DNA of 64,000 nucleotides from Hippopus hippopus (GCA_946811185.2 OX328112.1:2046001-2110000), one strand, 5' to 3'. Shown: positions 32,441-42,857, counted from the first letter of the stretch. The notes: generated from the letters alone by a model not told the origin. Program-made: numbers and translations.

Positions 32441-34432
32441 TTAACTCTTTACCAAACGACAAAATTTTAGACTTGTCCAAACTGAAAACATTTGCAGTTG
32501 ACATAATAAATCTGACTCAAAATTGACATTTGTTTTGGGAAGGGCAGAAAACATTGTGGGAAAAGGAGAAAATGCTGGTTACCAGATTTTTCTCCACAGG
32601 GCTTTTTTTTTATGGTTTGGGGAAGACACCTGACGCCTGTCAAAAGGGGAAAAAATGCTCGACAAGGCCATAATTGGGGAAAATTTATTGTCTTGCAATA
32701 ATGTTGGTGTACATCATTATACATGTATATGATATAAATAACATATCATGTACTATCAATAGGCCTAGAACACTGGAATTAATCTTTGCAATAACACCTA
32801 CTCAAATGAAACTGAATTTAACTGTTTTGTGAATACTGAACTCTCAACAGGGTTCTCACTAGGTCCAAAATCCCAAGAGTCATGTACTCTTGGGCCCAAA
32901 TTTTCATGAGTCAAAATGGAATTTCCAAGAGTTAAAGAGAAGTGTCCATGGGTCAAAAATACTTGATTATTATTAGCAGATAAGGGTGAAAGATATAGAC
33001 AGTTTTTCATGCATGGTCTTTGTTTATGAAAACAAATTAGACAAGAATATACCTCATCTGATGTACAAATTTGTTGGAATTAAGTGGATAGAAGAATTTT
33101 AACTCACAGCCCTAGCATGCAACAAGAACACGGTGGAAAGGGAGGAAAACAAAGATCAAATCCAATAAGGTGTTATTTCTTAAACTTTAAGTCTGTTTTC
33201 ACACTTGTTCCAGTGCTAATACTGTAACACAAGAATGCCTAACCTCCATCCCCCCACCATCAAGATCTAGTTCATCTATTAAGGTTGTGTAGATCTATTT
33301 TCATTGTAAAAAACAACCAGTTTCTTTTTCTAATTTAGACTTGATCTAGGTCTAGTTTCTTGAGGAATAAAATATGTCAAAGATCTTCATCAGAAGTTAA
33401 AACTAGATTCAGTAAGAAATCTGTGATTGCTGATCCTCGTCACTTCGCACGTAAATAAAATCTGAAACTTTATCGAAGGAAAAAAGGGTCTGCTACTGAT
33501 TTACACTCATGATCGGTTTGCATATTAAGTCCGATACATTTGACTGAAATTATTATCTGAAATAAAATGATAGTGGATTTTTTTCATGTTAGTTGGTGAC
33601 AAATGTCAAAATATAATGATTAATACAGCCTGAATATCCCTACTTTATGTTTTCATAATGCTTGAATGTGGAGAGAAATGCGACTTTTTCCAAAACAGCA
33701 GAATTTGTCTGCAAGTGATCTAAATATAGAACAAGACAAATCTGATTTTCCGGAAGTGTCATAGTTACCTCCCTTCCGTGAAAATTTCATATATTTTCAT
33801 TCGAGTTTATAATGTTATAGCTATATGTAATCTTTTTTGCATCTCCTTTCATTTTTTCTTTCTATCTTTGTCATGCATTATGTTGCAATATTGAGCGATG
33901 TTGACGATTTTAGCGTGAAAAGCGCAATCACCGCTGTCCAGAATAAACACTGACTGTTGGTATCCACGTTTTTGTTGATGCATGGAAGAAAGCGTTGAAT
34001 ACTAAATGCTGGGCTCCAGTGTTCTTTCGTATTATACCTCGAGCGTGTTCGGAATATTCCGTGCAAAGAATGTATGGAAAGTACGAAATCACTGATCAGT
34101 GACAGTTCTCCGTGAATCCAAAAGGCTGATAGTTCATTATAAAAAGAAAGTATAAGTCGTCTTCACAGCTGATCTTTTGGTCTGGGATTGGGTTTAATAA
34201 CTATCTTAGTACAGTACTCTCTATCACAGAAGGAAAAGTCGATTTCTTTAGGGGAAAATTGATTGCTTGAGGGGAAAATCACATCTTTGGGGAAAAATTT
34301 GCCGAGGGGAAGACGCCGACTATCGGCGTCACTTTCTTATTAAAAAAAACCTCTGCTCCTTTTCCCATAACACTTTCAAAAGGCTTCTTCCTTAGCGTCG
34401 TTAAAAGTCGGTATTGTTTGGAAAAGGGTTAA
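32441..34432 (+). mobile_element. TTAA MITE split by a 1.76-kb TIR element
   Basis: The left part (32441-32596) starts at the TTAA shared with the previous copy and reaches the palindrome (GCTGGTTACCAGATTTTTC). The right part (34356-34432) continues CTCCTTTTCCCATAAC and ends GAAAAGGGTTAA. Confidence 0.82.
32597..34355. mobile_element. hAT-like TIR element inserted in a MITE palindrome
   Basis: The ends CAGGGCTTTTTTTTTATGG and, inverted, CAGAGGTTTTTTTTAATAAG are followed on both sides by GACGCC-containing G/C-rich stretches and GGGGAA blocks. CTCC flanks both sides; the longer 8-bp duplication of a hAT cannot be made out. No transposase. A region with CCCAAGAGTC/GTACTCTTGGG dyads (about 32870-32900) may be another insertion within it. 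Confidence 0.6.
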
Positions 34433-34526
34433 AATTGAAAAATCTTTGTGAAGTCACTATGACAAAAAATTATGTGGTACTTCAAGGGGAATAACTTATG
34501 TTATAACAGATATATAGTTTGTTACC

Positions 34527-35240
34527 CAGGGTTTTCCCTCAGGTTTAAAAAATGGGGGTCATTGTGACCCCTTGCCACATTAGTTGAGGGTCATTTCGTA
34601 AACTTAGGTGGTCAAAATAAATGGGTCTGTTCGTCGTGAAGCACAGATTTCACCTTCAATGCATTTAACCTTTAAACTGCAAGAAAGTTAAAGTCTGTGA
34701 GCCATTTCTGATGCCATGCTTGATTTCAATTTTAGAAAGACAAAACATTCTTGTCCGAATCGCTGCTTGGCGTGGTTTGATCGGCAGCTGTAGGAAGCAG
34801 ACGATAAAAAAGAGTGCTAGTTTACTTCTTCATAACATTATTTTCCGTGAACAGAACAGACTGGAAGTACTTTTATCTACCGGAAGTTGAGTGAACTAAG
34901 CTTTGAAATACAGAGAACCCAGCAAAGACTTTGACTGAGCCGTATTTATGACACATATCCGATGTACTTTACAACAATAAAGTGTAAACCAGTCTTAATC
35001 TATAAATAAGTTACCGGAAAACCACTTTTATCTAAAATAACCATGTAGTTAAAAAAAGAATGGTGTTCATCTGATATTGAAGCAAGAACAGACTTGGATT
35101 TATGATGCTTTATTCAATTTCCTAGATGTTTTAGATTTTGGAAAGTTGCGTCACTGATGACGCTCTGTCATTTATTTTTGGGGTCATTTGAGTTGTAATT
35201 GTGTCAATGACACAGGATTTGTGCATCATGGAAAACCCTG
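34527..35240 (+). mobile_element. hAT-B non-autonomous element
   Basis: 714 bp with ends CAGGGTTTTCCCTC and, inverted, CAGGGTTTTCCATG. TTACC is present directly outside both ends (34522-34526 and 35241-35245). hAT insertions usually duplicate 8 bp, so five may be what is left. Its right end recurs at 563-692. No transposase. Confidence 0.75.
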
Positions 35241-35256
35241 TTACCATTTACCTCCT

Positions 35257-35484
35257 TTAACTCTTTCCCACACAATCCCGACTTTTAACGATCCTTAGAA
35301 AGAAAGCTTTTGAAAACATTGTGGGAAAAGGAGAAAATGCTGGTTACCAGCATTTTCTCCTTTTCCCACAATGTTTTCTTCCGTTCCAAAATCAATTTTC
35401 AATATTGAGTCACATTTATTTTGTCGTCTGCAAATGCTTACAATTTGGACTAGTCCAAAACTTTTTCGTTTGGTAAAGAGTTAA
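35257..35484 (-). mobile_element. TTAA palindrome MITE, best-preserved copy
   Basis: TTAA at both ends. The palindrome at 35312-35378 has 33-bp arms with no mismatch around a single central T. The right arm keeps the TTTTGTCGTCTGCAAATGC block. Confidence 0.93.
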
Positions 35485-35747
35485 TTATCAAACTGCATTG
35501 TTACCTGATTGTTGTTAAGTATTCAAGCGTATTGAAAGAAACTGATCAGATTACAGTGGGAGTGATATATTTTTGGAAGTGTCTCCTGACAGCCGGCTGG
35601 CACGAGACTAAAAGGCTCCTGACAGCCGGCTGGCATGAGACTAAAAGGCTCCTGACAGCCAGCAGTATTTCTACAGTGTTTAACCAAAAATTGTGAGCAA
35701 TAGAGTCATCTTAATGTTCCTTTAATGTTGGAAAAGAAGCATTAATT

Positions 35748-36407
35748 ATTATCCCCCGCGGAAGGCGGAGGGATATAGTTTTAGCGTTGTCCGTCCGTCC
35801 ATGTGTTCGTCTGGGACAATATCTCCAATACCATTGGACAGAATTTCGTGAAACTTTATACGTGTGTACAATAACCTATTCTGCCGATGTACTTTTTTTT
35901 TTTTGATTCGATGCAAAATGGCTGACTGGGAGTCATTTTGAATTACGCAGTCGAGTGATTTTTTCGCTATTATCTTGAAAACTGTACAGTTCTTTTACAT
36001 GGAACTTGTCATATCTATGAATCAGTATTAGGAAATGCAGTACAACAACTTTCACCCACATTGACCATGCAACACCACAGTTTTTTACCCTTTTTTCTTT
36101 AATGCTGTGTCATGGAAAAAGGGGGCTTCATGTATATTTACATTATGGACTAATATCTCTTTAACTGCAGGACAAAATGTTATGAAACTTCATATTTATA
36201 TTGTTTATCACAAGTCACAGACAGTCATTATTTGTTTTTATTTAATGAAATGCTGTGCCATGAGAAAAGTGGGCTTAATGAATAATTTCATCATGGACCA
36301 ATAACAAAAAGGCCACATGTACATGCAAAAACACAATACCTCTAATATGTTTGTATCAAAAAAAGTCTTTTTCGGCGAGGGATATCATTTCAACGAAATT
36401 GCTTGTT
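35748..36407 (+). mobile_element. Helentron-like family 3 element
   Basis: Starts TTATCCCCCGCGGAAGGCGG, with CCCCCGC folding onto GGCGGAGGG. A GTCCGTCCGTCC stretch follows, as in the other families. It ends GGCGAGGGATATC, a small hairpin ATTTCAACGAAAT, then TGCTTGTT. The body has GAAACTT and CATGGAAAAAGGGGGCTTCATG-type monomer remains. No gene. Confidence 0.65.
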
Positions 36408-36944
36408 ACATCCACTTTATAATCTTTTAATTGCTAATTTAATTGTAATTTAGTTCATGCCCTGACAATTATCATTGATTATGGTTTGTTTAATAATTGC
36501 TTTTATATATGAAGATGTTTTGTACAGAGGTAGTTGTGAAAAGAACCTTTCGATCATAGAGCTGTTATTGTGTGGTTTATCATGCAATTACATGTAGTTC
36601 TGACTGGCTTTTATAAATAATTCTTGTCCTTTGTAAAAGCCCAATTTATCTGAAAATCCCAGATTCTGGTGAAACAGTTACCTTGTCAAGCATCCTGATA
36701 GGACAGTATAATTTATTGCCTCTAATTAGTTGGAATCTGCCTGACCAGAAACTGTGTTCTCTAAGTCATTGTGTGAAACTTGATACCGATACTTGAAATT
36801 GATAAGCCCTGGAGAACCTTGCATTTAAAGCACCTAAAATCTGCGTCCAGTTCCAAGGAACAATTTTATACATGCTTCAATTTTCTTGCATGTCAGGTAT
36901 ATTGAGCTTGTAGAATGTAACAATCTTTATGAATCATAAACCTT
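36408..36944. other. No recognisable feature
   Basis: AT-rich non-coding interval between the family 3 element and a partial SINE. Confidence 0.4.
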
Positions 36945-37095
36945 TGAATTTTAATGATAGTCATTGCAACAGGATTCATTCCTGGTAAAGAAACTCTAGG
37001 AAAGCATGGATTGGTGCACTGGCTACCTCTATATAACTCAAATAACATTGAAAACAATATTAAACACCATACAATCAGTCCATCAATCAATGTAT
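36945..37095 (+). repeat. SINE-A, internally deleted
   Basis: GATAGTCATTGCAACAGGAT, then directly GGTAAAGAAACTCTAGGAAAG, GCATGGATTGGTGCACTGGC and a ACACCATACAATCAGTC tail. The tRNA head and part of the body are gone. Confidence 0.75.
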
Positions 37096-38257
37096 CTTTG
37101 AATTTTTCTTTCATTTAATTTTAAATTAGATATTTACTTATAGCAGAAAATTTTCAGACCCAAGAAAGATGTTTTGATAATGCAGTTTTAGTAAATTTTG
37201 ATAATGTCTCATTATTGTCTTAAACCACAGCATATTTGGAGGAATTTATGTAAAAAAAAGTACAGTGTTTCTACTTACTGCACAGGAAAATTACACATGC
37301 ACAATCATGAACAGACTTACTAAGAACTTAACCTGATGTTTCAAGCAATCACTGACCTTTCTCCACAAAGTTTTCTGCATTGAAAGTAGGACAGTAATAG
37401 ATCCTATGTCTGACCCTTAACTCAAATAAGCCTCCAAGAAGTTTGAAATCATTACATACTAGTAATACCAGTATGTCCAGATGACTTTCACTCCCATAAT
37501 ATTATGATTTATATATTTACTGTTCTATTGTTTTATTATCCAAAAAATGAAGAGATTTTTTTGTTTTCATGGAAAACAAACAAAAGAACCTAATCACACT
37601 GTATGAAACAGAAATTTCATACCTCCATGAAATAAAAAAAAAAAGAAATCTCTTCATTCCTTATAATTCAATAACACAGACAACAAAAACATACTTATTT
37701 ATAATAATAACTGCTTTTTTTTTTTTGCAAATTCAATATTGCATATTTATTTGATGCCCATTTCATAGGTATTTCATAGCGCAGTATAGCTGCTTGTTCA
37801 TGACAAAAAAAATGTGTAACTGATGACATCATCATAGCATTGAACCTTACAGATTAAGTAGATCTTTATTAGAAGTTTTATAAGCTGGAAGTAAGTTGAT
37901 AATTAGATAATTTGAGTGCAATAAAGAGACAAGGAGTTTCAAGTTCTCTGTTAGAATAATAAGAATACAATAAAAAGAGTTTTCCTTGAGACCTTTGGAA
38001 AAACATTATGAAATCTCATATACATGTTTGTTTACATTAGTTTGACAGCAAAAGTAATTCTGGCACTGCAGGATTTTTTTTTTTTTTCAGCCAATCAGAA
38101 CCGGCCAATATTGATGAAAACGACTAATATGGAATTATAGCGTTGTAAAACTGTGCGTTTATGACATAAAAAATGTGTAATTCATGACATCATCATAGCA
38201 TAGAACTTTGCACAGTAGTTTATATATTTGCAATAGTCATTTTTTTTTAAACATTTT
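37096..38257. other. Unassigned, with one dispersed direct repeat
   Basis: AAAATGTGTAACTGATGACATC at about 37808 recurs as AAAATGTGTAATTCATGACATC at about 38169, about 50 bp each, 361 bp apart. Possibly the ends of a small element. Otherwise AT-rich. Confidence 0.4.
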
Positions 38258-38482
38258 ATTAAACTCTTTATCACAAAATCCCAACTTTTAACAACCCCAA
38301 GAAAGAAACCATTTGAAACGTGGGTATGGTGAAAATGCTTGTTTGTCAGCATCTTATCCTTTTTCCACAATGTTTTCTACCCTAACAATGAAAAATTCTA
38401 TCTTTTGCGCCACAATCAAATTTTCATCTGCAAATGCTTTCAATCTGGGAAAGTCTACATTACGTTGAGCGGTAAGGAGTAA
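38258..38482 (-). mobile_element. TTAA MITE, eroded
   Basis: TTAAACTCTTTATCACAAAATCCC at the start, GGTGAAAATGCTTGTTTGTCAGCATCTTATCC at the core, and GCAAATGCTTTCAATCTGGG near the distal end. Confidence 0.7.
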
Positions 38483-38561
38483 ACTGTCCTGAGAACATAA
38501 TCCTGCTGGATGTCATGATGGTTGTCATGTTATGATGTGCCATTTGTGATGAACATCTTTC

Positions 38562-39020
38562 AATTACCCTTTTACATACCCTGACTAAGAAGACTTTTAA
38601 AGATGTAGAAAAAGAAGAAAACACCGGTAAACAACATTTTCTCTTTTTCCCAAATTGTTTAGTACCCTTTTTCAGATAAATGAAAAACTTTTCTAGTCAC
38701 ATTTAACTTGTCTGCAGTTGCTTTGAATTTTGATTGATTGTATGGTGTTTAATGCTGTTTTCAATATTATTTCAGTTGTATTGCAGCTGCCAGTGCATCT
38801 ATCCATGCTTTCCTAGAGCTTATTTTACAAGTGCTCCACACAATATTCTTCCCTAGCCACTGGCTGCTTTCCAACATACCCATCGTCAAAACAATGGTCA
38901 GCAGTTAAAGAGCAATGAATCCTATCGCAATAACTATCATCAAGAAGATATTGGCTGAGCTGGGGATCAAATGCTTTGAATTTGGACAAGTCTAAAATTT
39001 GTTGTCTGGTAGACAGTTAA
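38562..39020 (-). mobile_element. TTAA MITE split by a SINE
   Basis: The left part (38562-38730) runs from ATTACCCTTTTACATACCC through an eroded palindrome (ACACCGGTAAACAACATTTTC) to TGCTTTGAATTT. The right part (38972-39020) resumes TGCTTTGAATTTGGACAAG and ends TCTGGTAGACAGTTAA. Confidence 0.78.
38731..38971 (-). repeat. SINE-A with a 12-bp target duplication
   Basis: An inverted copy running from the GATTGATTGTATGGTGTTTAA tail to a GAGCTGGGGATCAA head region. TGCTTTGAATTT flanks both sides (38719-38730 and 38972-38983), and the duplicated word is MITE sequence, so the SINE landed in an existing MITE. Confidence 0.85.
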
Positions 39021-39252
39021 TGAGATAAACAAGGAAAATAGAGCCAAAATGCTCTAGCTCAACAATCTTAGTCAAATTACTTTTTTATGTCAATTTGATA
39101 ATGGGAGTGGAGTGGTTTTTTTCTTAAGACAAATGAGACTATAATTAACTTTTAGCACATGCACTGAAACATTTTTTTAACATAAATGAAAAAGGTGACG
39201 AAAGAAATTGAAAGAATTGCTCTGTAATTTAGTTTTAAGCCCAAGTGACTTA

Positions 39253-39537
39253 TATATGAGCCATGCTCTGGCAAAAGGGGGCTAAATGCAAAAAGAGGGC
39301 TAAATTCATCTCACTGATGCATAATATCAAGCAAGTCATCACATCATTGTGGGTCCATAAAATCCATTGTCTCACGAATTACTGACTCATGAGATAAAAT
39401 GGTCTTTGGACATGCAGAAAATCGACCAATAACAAAAGGTTGGGTCCAGGTCAGCCTTCACAGACTGCAGGCTGACCGGGGTCGACACCTTGTGCAGCTG
39501 CACTAAACCCACTAAGCCCCCTTTTCACAGAGCATTT
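39253..39537. mobile_element. GCTCTG-type TIR element
   Basis: The left GCCATGCTCTGGCAAAAGGGGG and the right, inverted ATGCTCTGTGAAAAGGGGGC, define 285 bp. The interior contains a CAGCCTTCACAGACTGCAGGCTGACC hairpin, split here as CAGCCT and AGGCTG arms. No ORF. Confidence 0.7.
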
Positions 39538-39956
39538 TTATTTTTTCATCATAATGATGTCCATTTTCATTAAGAGTTAAATACATTTCATGTAATATTG
39601 GGCTCTACTATAGACATATATACAAATCAAAAAGGAATGCTATATTTTCTTCCTCATTTATATTTTTCCAAAAGCTGGCTGTCAGGAGCCTTTTAGTCTC
39701 CTGACAGCTGGCTGTCAGGAGACGTGGCCTATATTTTTATGCTTAAAGTTTTGCTCAGATGACTTAAATAAGTAATTCAAAGTAAGGTTTCTAGGTTTCT
39801 GTCATTCAGTTTTTTTTTTCAGAAATTTACCATTTATAGAATATCATTGAAAATGTTTTCTTCTTTGAAGATCTGGTGATGTCCATAGCTGTGAGCATCA
39901 AAGGGAGGCTAGGCTATTTTTTTCTTTGAAAGATTAATGCCATAATGAAAGACTTC

Positions 39957-40188
39957 TTAACCCTTTACTGCACAATGCCCACATTTAACAACCCTGGGAA
40001 AGTAGCCTGTTGGAAACATTGTGGGTAAAGGAGGAAATGCTGGTATCCAGCATTTTCCCCTTTTTCAACGTTTTCAACCCTTTCAAAGAAAAATTGAACC
40101 ATTTGAGCCACAATGAGATTGTCGTCTGTAAAAGATTAATGCTTTTAATTTGGACAAGGCAAAAATTTTGTCGGCTGGTAAGGTTGAC
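39957..40188 (-). mobile_element. TTAA palindrome MITE
   Basis: TTAACCCTTTACTGCACAAT start, core GAAATGCTGGTATCCAGCATTTTC, and distal end GTCGGCTGGTAAGGTTGA, where the TTAA has mutated. Confidence 0.75.
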
Positions 40189-40430
40189 CTGATTTATGTC
40201 TCTGTCAATGATGATTAAAGGGCAAATCAACAAGTTTCAGATATGGTTAATTTTCAAATCTACACTTATCAAATGGTAACCAGGTAAATGTTGTAATTAG
40301 AAAAAAAAAATAGTAAAAGTACTTTTTTTCAATTCATATTTCTGCTTATTAATTTTTATTGCATCGCTTATCTCTCTTACTTATTGTTGCGTCCCTTGAT
40401 TCTTGACGTCATAGGAGAGCTTGTTTCAAT
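40189..40430. other. No recognisable feature
   Basis: AT-rich interval leading up to the possible coding fragment at 40431. Confidence 0.4.
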
Positions 40431-40625
40431 ATGGACGTTGTTTACGATAGTGAACTGAGCGATATTGAAGACGAAGAAATAGACGATTCTGGGCCAGTAA
40501 GGCCATACATGTATGAGCCAATGTTTAAAGAAACTTATTAAGTTTCTGGTGATGAGGATAAAAGTAACTTTTCGCCCACTGATGACAAAAATGACGATGT
40601 TGTGCCGGACTTTTCAACGTGTTGA
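40431..40625 (+). pseudogene. Broken acidic N-terminal coding fragment, perhaps P2RX7_C-type
   Basis: The frame starts MDVVYDSELSDIEDEEIDD, then VRPYMYEPMF, a TAA stop at 40539-40541, and continues in frame as VSGDEDKSNFSPTDDKN to a second stop at 40623. An acidic leader followed by a (V/I)xPYMxEP motif and further acidic residues resembles the start of invertebrate proteins bearing the P2X7 intracellular (P2RX7_C) domain, which from memory are numerous in molluscs. The Cys/His-rich domain that should follow is not found here. The in-frame stop makes this look like a gene or element fragment. The family call rests on a short motif and is tentative. Confidence 0.4.
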
Positions 40626-41548
40626 GTATCACGCTATTGAAATACGTCTATTATGGGGCGATGGCGAACATCGCTTACAGAAATAATATTCTATACATGA
40701 GAGAATTAAGTGTATGGCATAAACTTTGTTTCACGTGAAGCATTTTCAGTAGATTAACAGGCAGAATTAAACAAAAAAAAAAAGGACGGTTTCAAGACAG
40801 TTCCACGACAAGACAGTTCCCCGACACTTTTGAAGACATTTCCCCCGACACTTTAGTTTCATGTCAAAGAACTTTTTTCTTGACTTTTACGATTGATAAT
40901 CGTGAGATGTTAGTTCTAATTATTTGTTAATGGGTCCTTGTTGATATTTGTACCTTGTAAAGAATTCTGTAAACATTGATGGGTACAAGTTTATTCTCTC
41001 ATGGATGAAGGGTTCCACAATAAATCATGATTTTCATGAGAATAAGAATATTTTGAAATGCTGTTAACCAGCATGAAATTTGATAAAAGAATACGTTCCA
41101 AGATTATTAAGAGTTAATTCTCATAATTATTTTGAAAATTATTTTAGTTGTATTTCTTACCATACAGAAATACATGAACATCAGAGAGAGGGAGAGATCT
41201 ACCTGTGTGAAATACTTTTTTGTGTTTACCTTGTCCACATGATCCATTCAATGCAAAAATTTATCATGCATGTATAGCTATTGTATGTTCCATATAGAGC
41301 TTCTCTGTGAAAGTCTTAAACTCTGAATTGTAAGCTGTGGGAAAGGATAGTGTAAATTTGTTCACTTCTTGTTTGTCTTATGCAGATTGTTTCAATTTGG
41401 GTAAGTCTCAAATTGGTCTACTAGGGACTGAGCGGTTAATACTGACATTCTGGTCAAATTGCAGTATAGACGACTTCAGATTCATTGTAAAAACATAGAA
41501 AGAGCTGGTAACTATCAGTTGGTCCTTTGTCCACAATATTTTCTATTT
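40626..41548. other. Unassigned interval
   Basis: Contains an imperfect doublet of GACAGTTCC/CCGACACTTT words at about 40795-40855 and a MITE-like scrap (CCACAATATTTTCTATTTTT) at 41530. No coding signal. Confidence 0.4.
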
Positions 41549-41781
41549 TTAACTCTTTACCAAACGACAAAATATTGAACAGGTCCAAATTGAAATCACT
41601 TGCAGACGACAAAATAAAGTTAAATATTTCAAAAATTGAAATTTGTTTCCAGCAGAGTAGAAAACATTTCGGTAAAAGGAGAAAATCCTGGCTACCAGCA
41701 TTATCTCCTTTTCCTACAATGTTTTTAAAAGGCTTCCTTCTCAGGGTCGTAAAAACTAGGGATTGATTGGTAAAGGGTTAA
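41549..41781 (+). mobile_element. TTAA palindrome MITE, full length
   Basis: TTAACTCTTTACCAAACGAC start and TTGGTAAAGGGTTAA end. The core has small changes (AATCCTGGCTACCAGCATTATC). Confidence 0.88.
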
Positions 41782-41802
41782 ATATAAATGCCACATATTG
41801 GG

Positions 41803-41893
41803 CACGAGTTTTGGTTTAGTTCCCAGGAAGCAGTATCTGAAGAGATTAGTACGAGTTGTATGAACTTGTTTCTCAAGAGATGTAAAATACATG
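41803..41893 (+). repeat. SINE-C 3' fragment
   Basis: TAGTTCCCAGGAAGCAGTAT, GAAGAGATTAGTACG and TTTCTCAAGAGATGTAAAAT match the 3' half of the minus-strand SINE at 28040-28245. Confidence 0.65.
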
Positions 41894-41894
41894 T

Positions 41895-42129
41895 TTAAAT
41901 TGTTACCAGACGTCAAATTTATTGACTCAACTGAATTGAAAGCATTTGGAGTCAACAAATTAAACTTTACTCACATGTTTGGACTTGTCTTTAATGGGGT
42001 AAAAAACATTGCAGAAAAAGGAGAAAATACTGGTTACCAGCATTTTCTCCTTTACCTACAATGTTTTCAAAAGGTTTTTCTTTCTTCACCAGGGTCGTTA
42101 AAACAAAGGATTGTTTGGTAAAGGGTTAA
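41895..42129 (+). mobile_element. TTAA palindrome MITE
   Basis: TTAAATTGTTACCAGACG start and TTTGGTAAAGGGTTAA end. The core palindrome is nearly whole (GAAAATACTGGTTACCAGCATTTTC). Confidence 0.85.
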
Positions 42130-42233
42130 ACTAAGTTAAACTAAATTCCAGTAAACAATCACATTTTATCAGTCATATTTAAATGCTGTGGATTTGAAAT
42201 ATTCTAATTTTTTTATCATTTGGGTTAGGGTTA

Positions 42234-42462
42234 GGCTAAACCCTTACACAGATGGCAAAACTTTAGACTTGTCCACTCCATACCGAAAGTATTTGCAGAC
42301 CACAGATCAAATGTGGCCTTGACAATAGGTTTGAGGGTAGAAAATATTGTAGGAAAAGAATATAACTCTGGGTATCAGGACTTATTCCTTTTTTCACCCT
42401 GTCCTCAAAAACCTTCTTCATTAGGGTGGTTGAAGGTCAGAATTTTGAGGTAAAAGGTAAAA
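42234..42462 (+). mobile_element. TTAA MITE, strongly eroded
   Basis: CCCTTACACAGATGGCAAAAC, AGACTTGTCCACTCC, GGGTAGAAAATATTGTAGG and GAGGTAAAAGGTAA can be aligned; the palindrome is lost. Confidence 0.6.
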
Positions 42463-42610
42463 AAGAATTGGTGTGTGAGCCTGGTCAAAAACATTCTGTT
42501 TTCAAATTTAAAAAAAGATGTGTTATTTTTAATTTCCTCACTTTTGTCTGATTATCAGAGAAAATGACCTGTGTCAAATGTGCAATTTCAAAATTTTCAT
42601 ACTGACATGT

Positions 42611-42839
42611 TGTTATGGGAAACCACTCCTTCATGCATGGCTTCATCCCAATTTAAATACAATACCTAACAACTGTGTTAGGGAGATATCTCTTTAGCTC
42701 AGTGGTTAAGGTATTGGTCTTTTAAACCTCGAAAAATTAGGATCTTGTCCGCCGTGGGTTCGAATCCCGACAGATGCGGTTTGTATTTCAGCCATGCATT
42801 TGTTCATTTGTTTCTTTGTTACGGACTTTGTTCATAAGA
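42611..42839 (+). repeat. 5' LTR of the TRIM
   Basis: Begins TGTTATGGGAAACC and ends TTGTTCATAAGA. It contains a tRNA-like sequence at about 42685-42776. There is no obvious TATA box or AATAAA at the expected R/U5 place, so the start of transcription may come from the internal pol III boxes. Confidence 0.88.
42685..42776 (+). ncRNA. tRNA-like pol III promoter inside the 5' LTR
   Basis: Box A TAGCTCAGTGG (42695-42705) and box B GGTTCGAATCC (42757-42767) match the eukaryotic internal promoter consensus. Between them, GGT-CTTTTAA-ACC forms an anticodon-arm-like hairpin with TTT at the anticodon place (Lys-like), followed by an extra-long variable region. The T-arm pairs GTGGG with CCCGA around TTCGAAT. 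Acceptor pairing is poor (ATCT with AGAT only), so this is not a working tRNA gene. A T6 run at 42881-42886, after the primer binding site, could end a pol III transcript. Confidence 0.78.
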
Positions 42840-42857
42840 TGGGGGCTCATCCGAGAT
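42840..42857 (+). promoter_or_regulatory. Primer binding site, tRNA-Pro type
   Basis: TGGGGGCTCATCCGAGAT abuts the 5' LTR. It matches the well-known proline-tRNA primer site pattern (TGGGGGCTCGTCCGGGAT) at 16 of 18 positions; both differences are G to A, one at a CpG. Confidence 0.85.

Larger units (their letters stand above)
31080..32444 (+). mobile_element. TTAA MITE split by a Helentron-like element
   Basis: The left part (31080-31141) runs from TTAACTCTTCACATGAC to GCATTTGCAAACTACAAAA. The right part (32278-32444) resumes ACTGTGGCTAAAAAATCAAAG, carries the full palindrome (GCTGGTTACCAGC) and ends GTGTGGTAAAGGGTTAA. The pieces align end to end with a normal MITE. Confidence 0.88.
35581..39723. 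repeat. Inverted minisatellite pair 4.1 kb apart
   Basis: At 35581-35663, GTCTCCTGACAGCCGGCTGG and GAGACTAAAAGGCTCCTGAC repeat with a 36-bp period. The inverse (GCTGGCTGTCAGGAGCC, TTTTAGTCTCCTGACAGC) is at 39673-39723. The right side includes a near-perfect 28-bp palindrome at 39696-39723. The pair could be the ends of one large element of foldback type; no gene lies between them. Confidence 0.6.

Noticed and set aside
42685..42776. Two genuine tRNA-Lys genes (here and at about 43052-43143)
   Set aside because: Acceptor pairing is poor, the variable region is too long, and both copies lie at the same place in the LTRs of one element.
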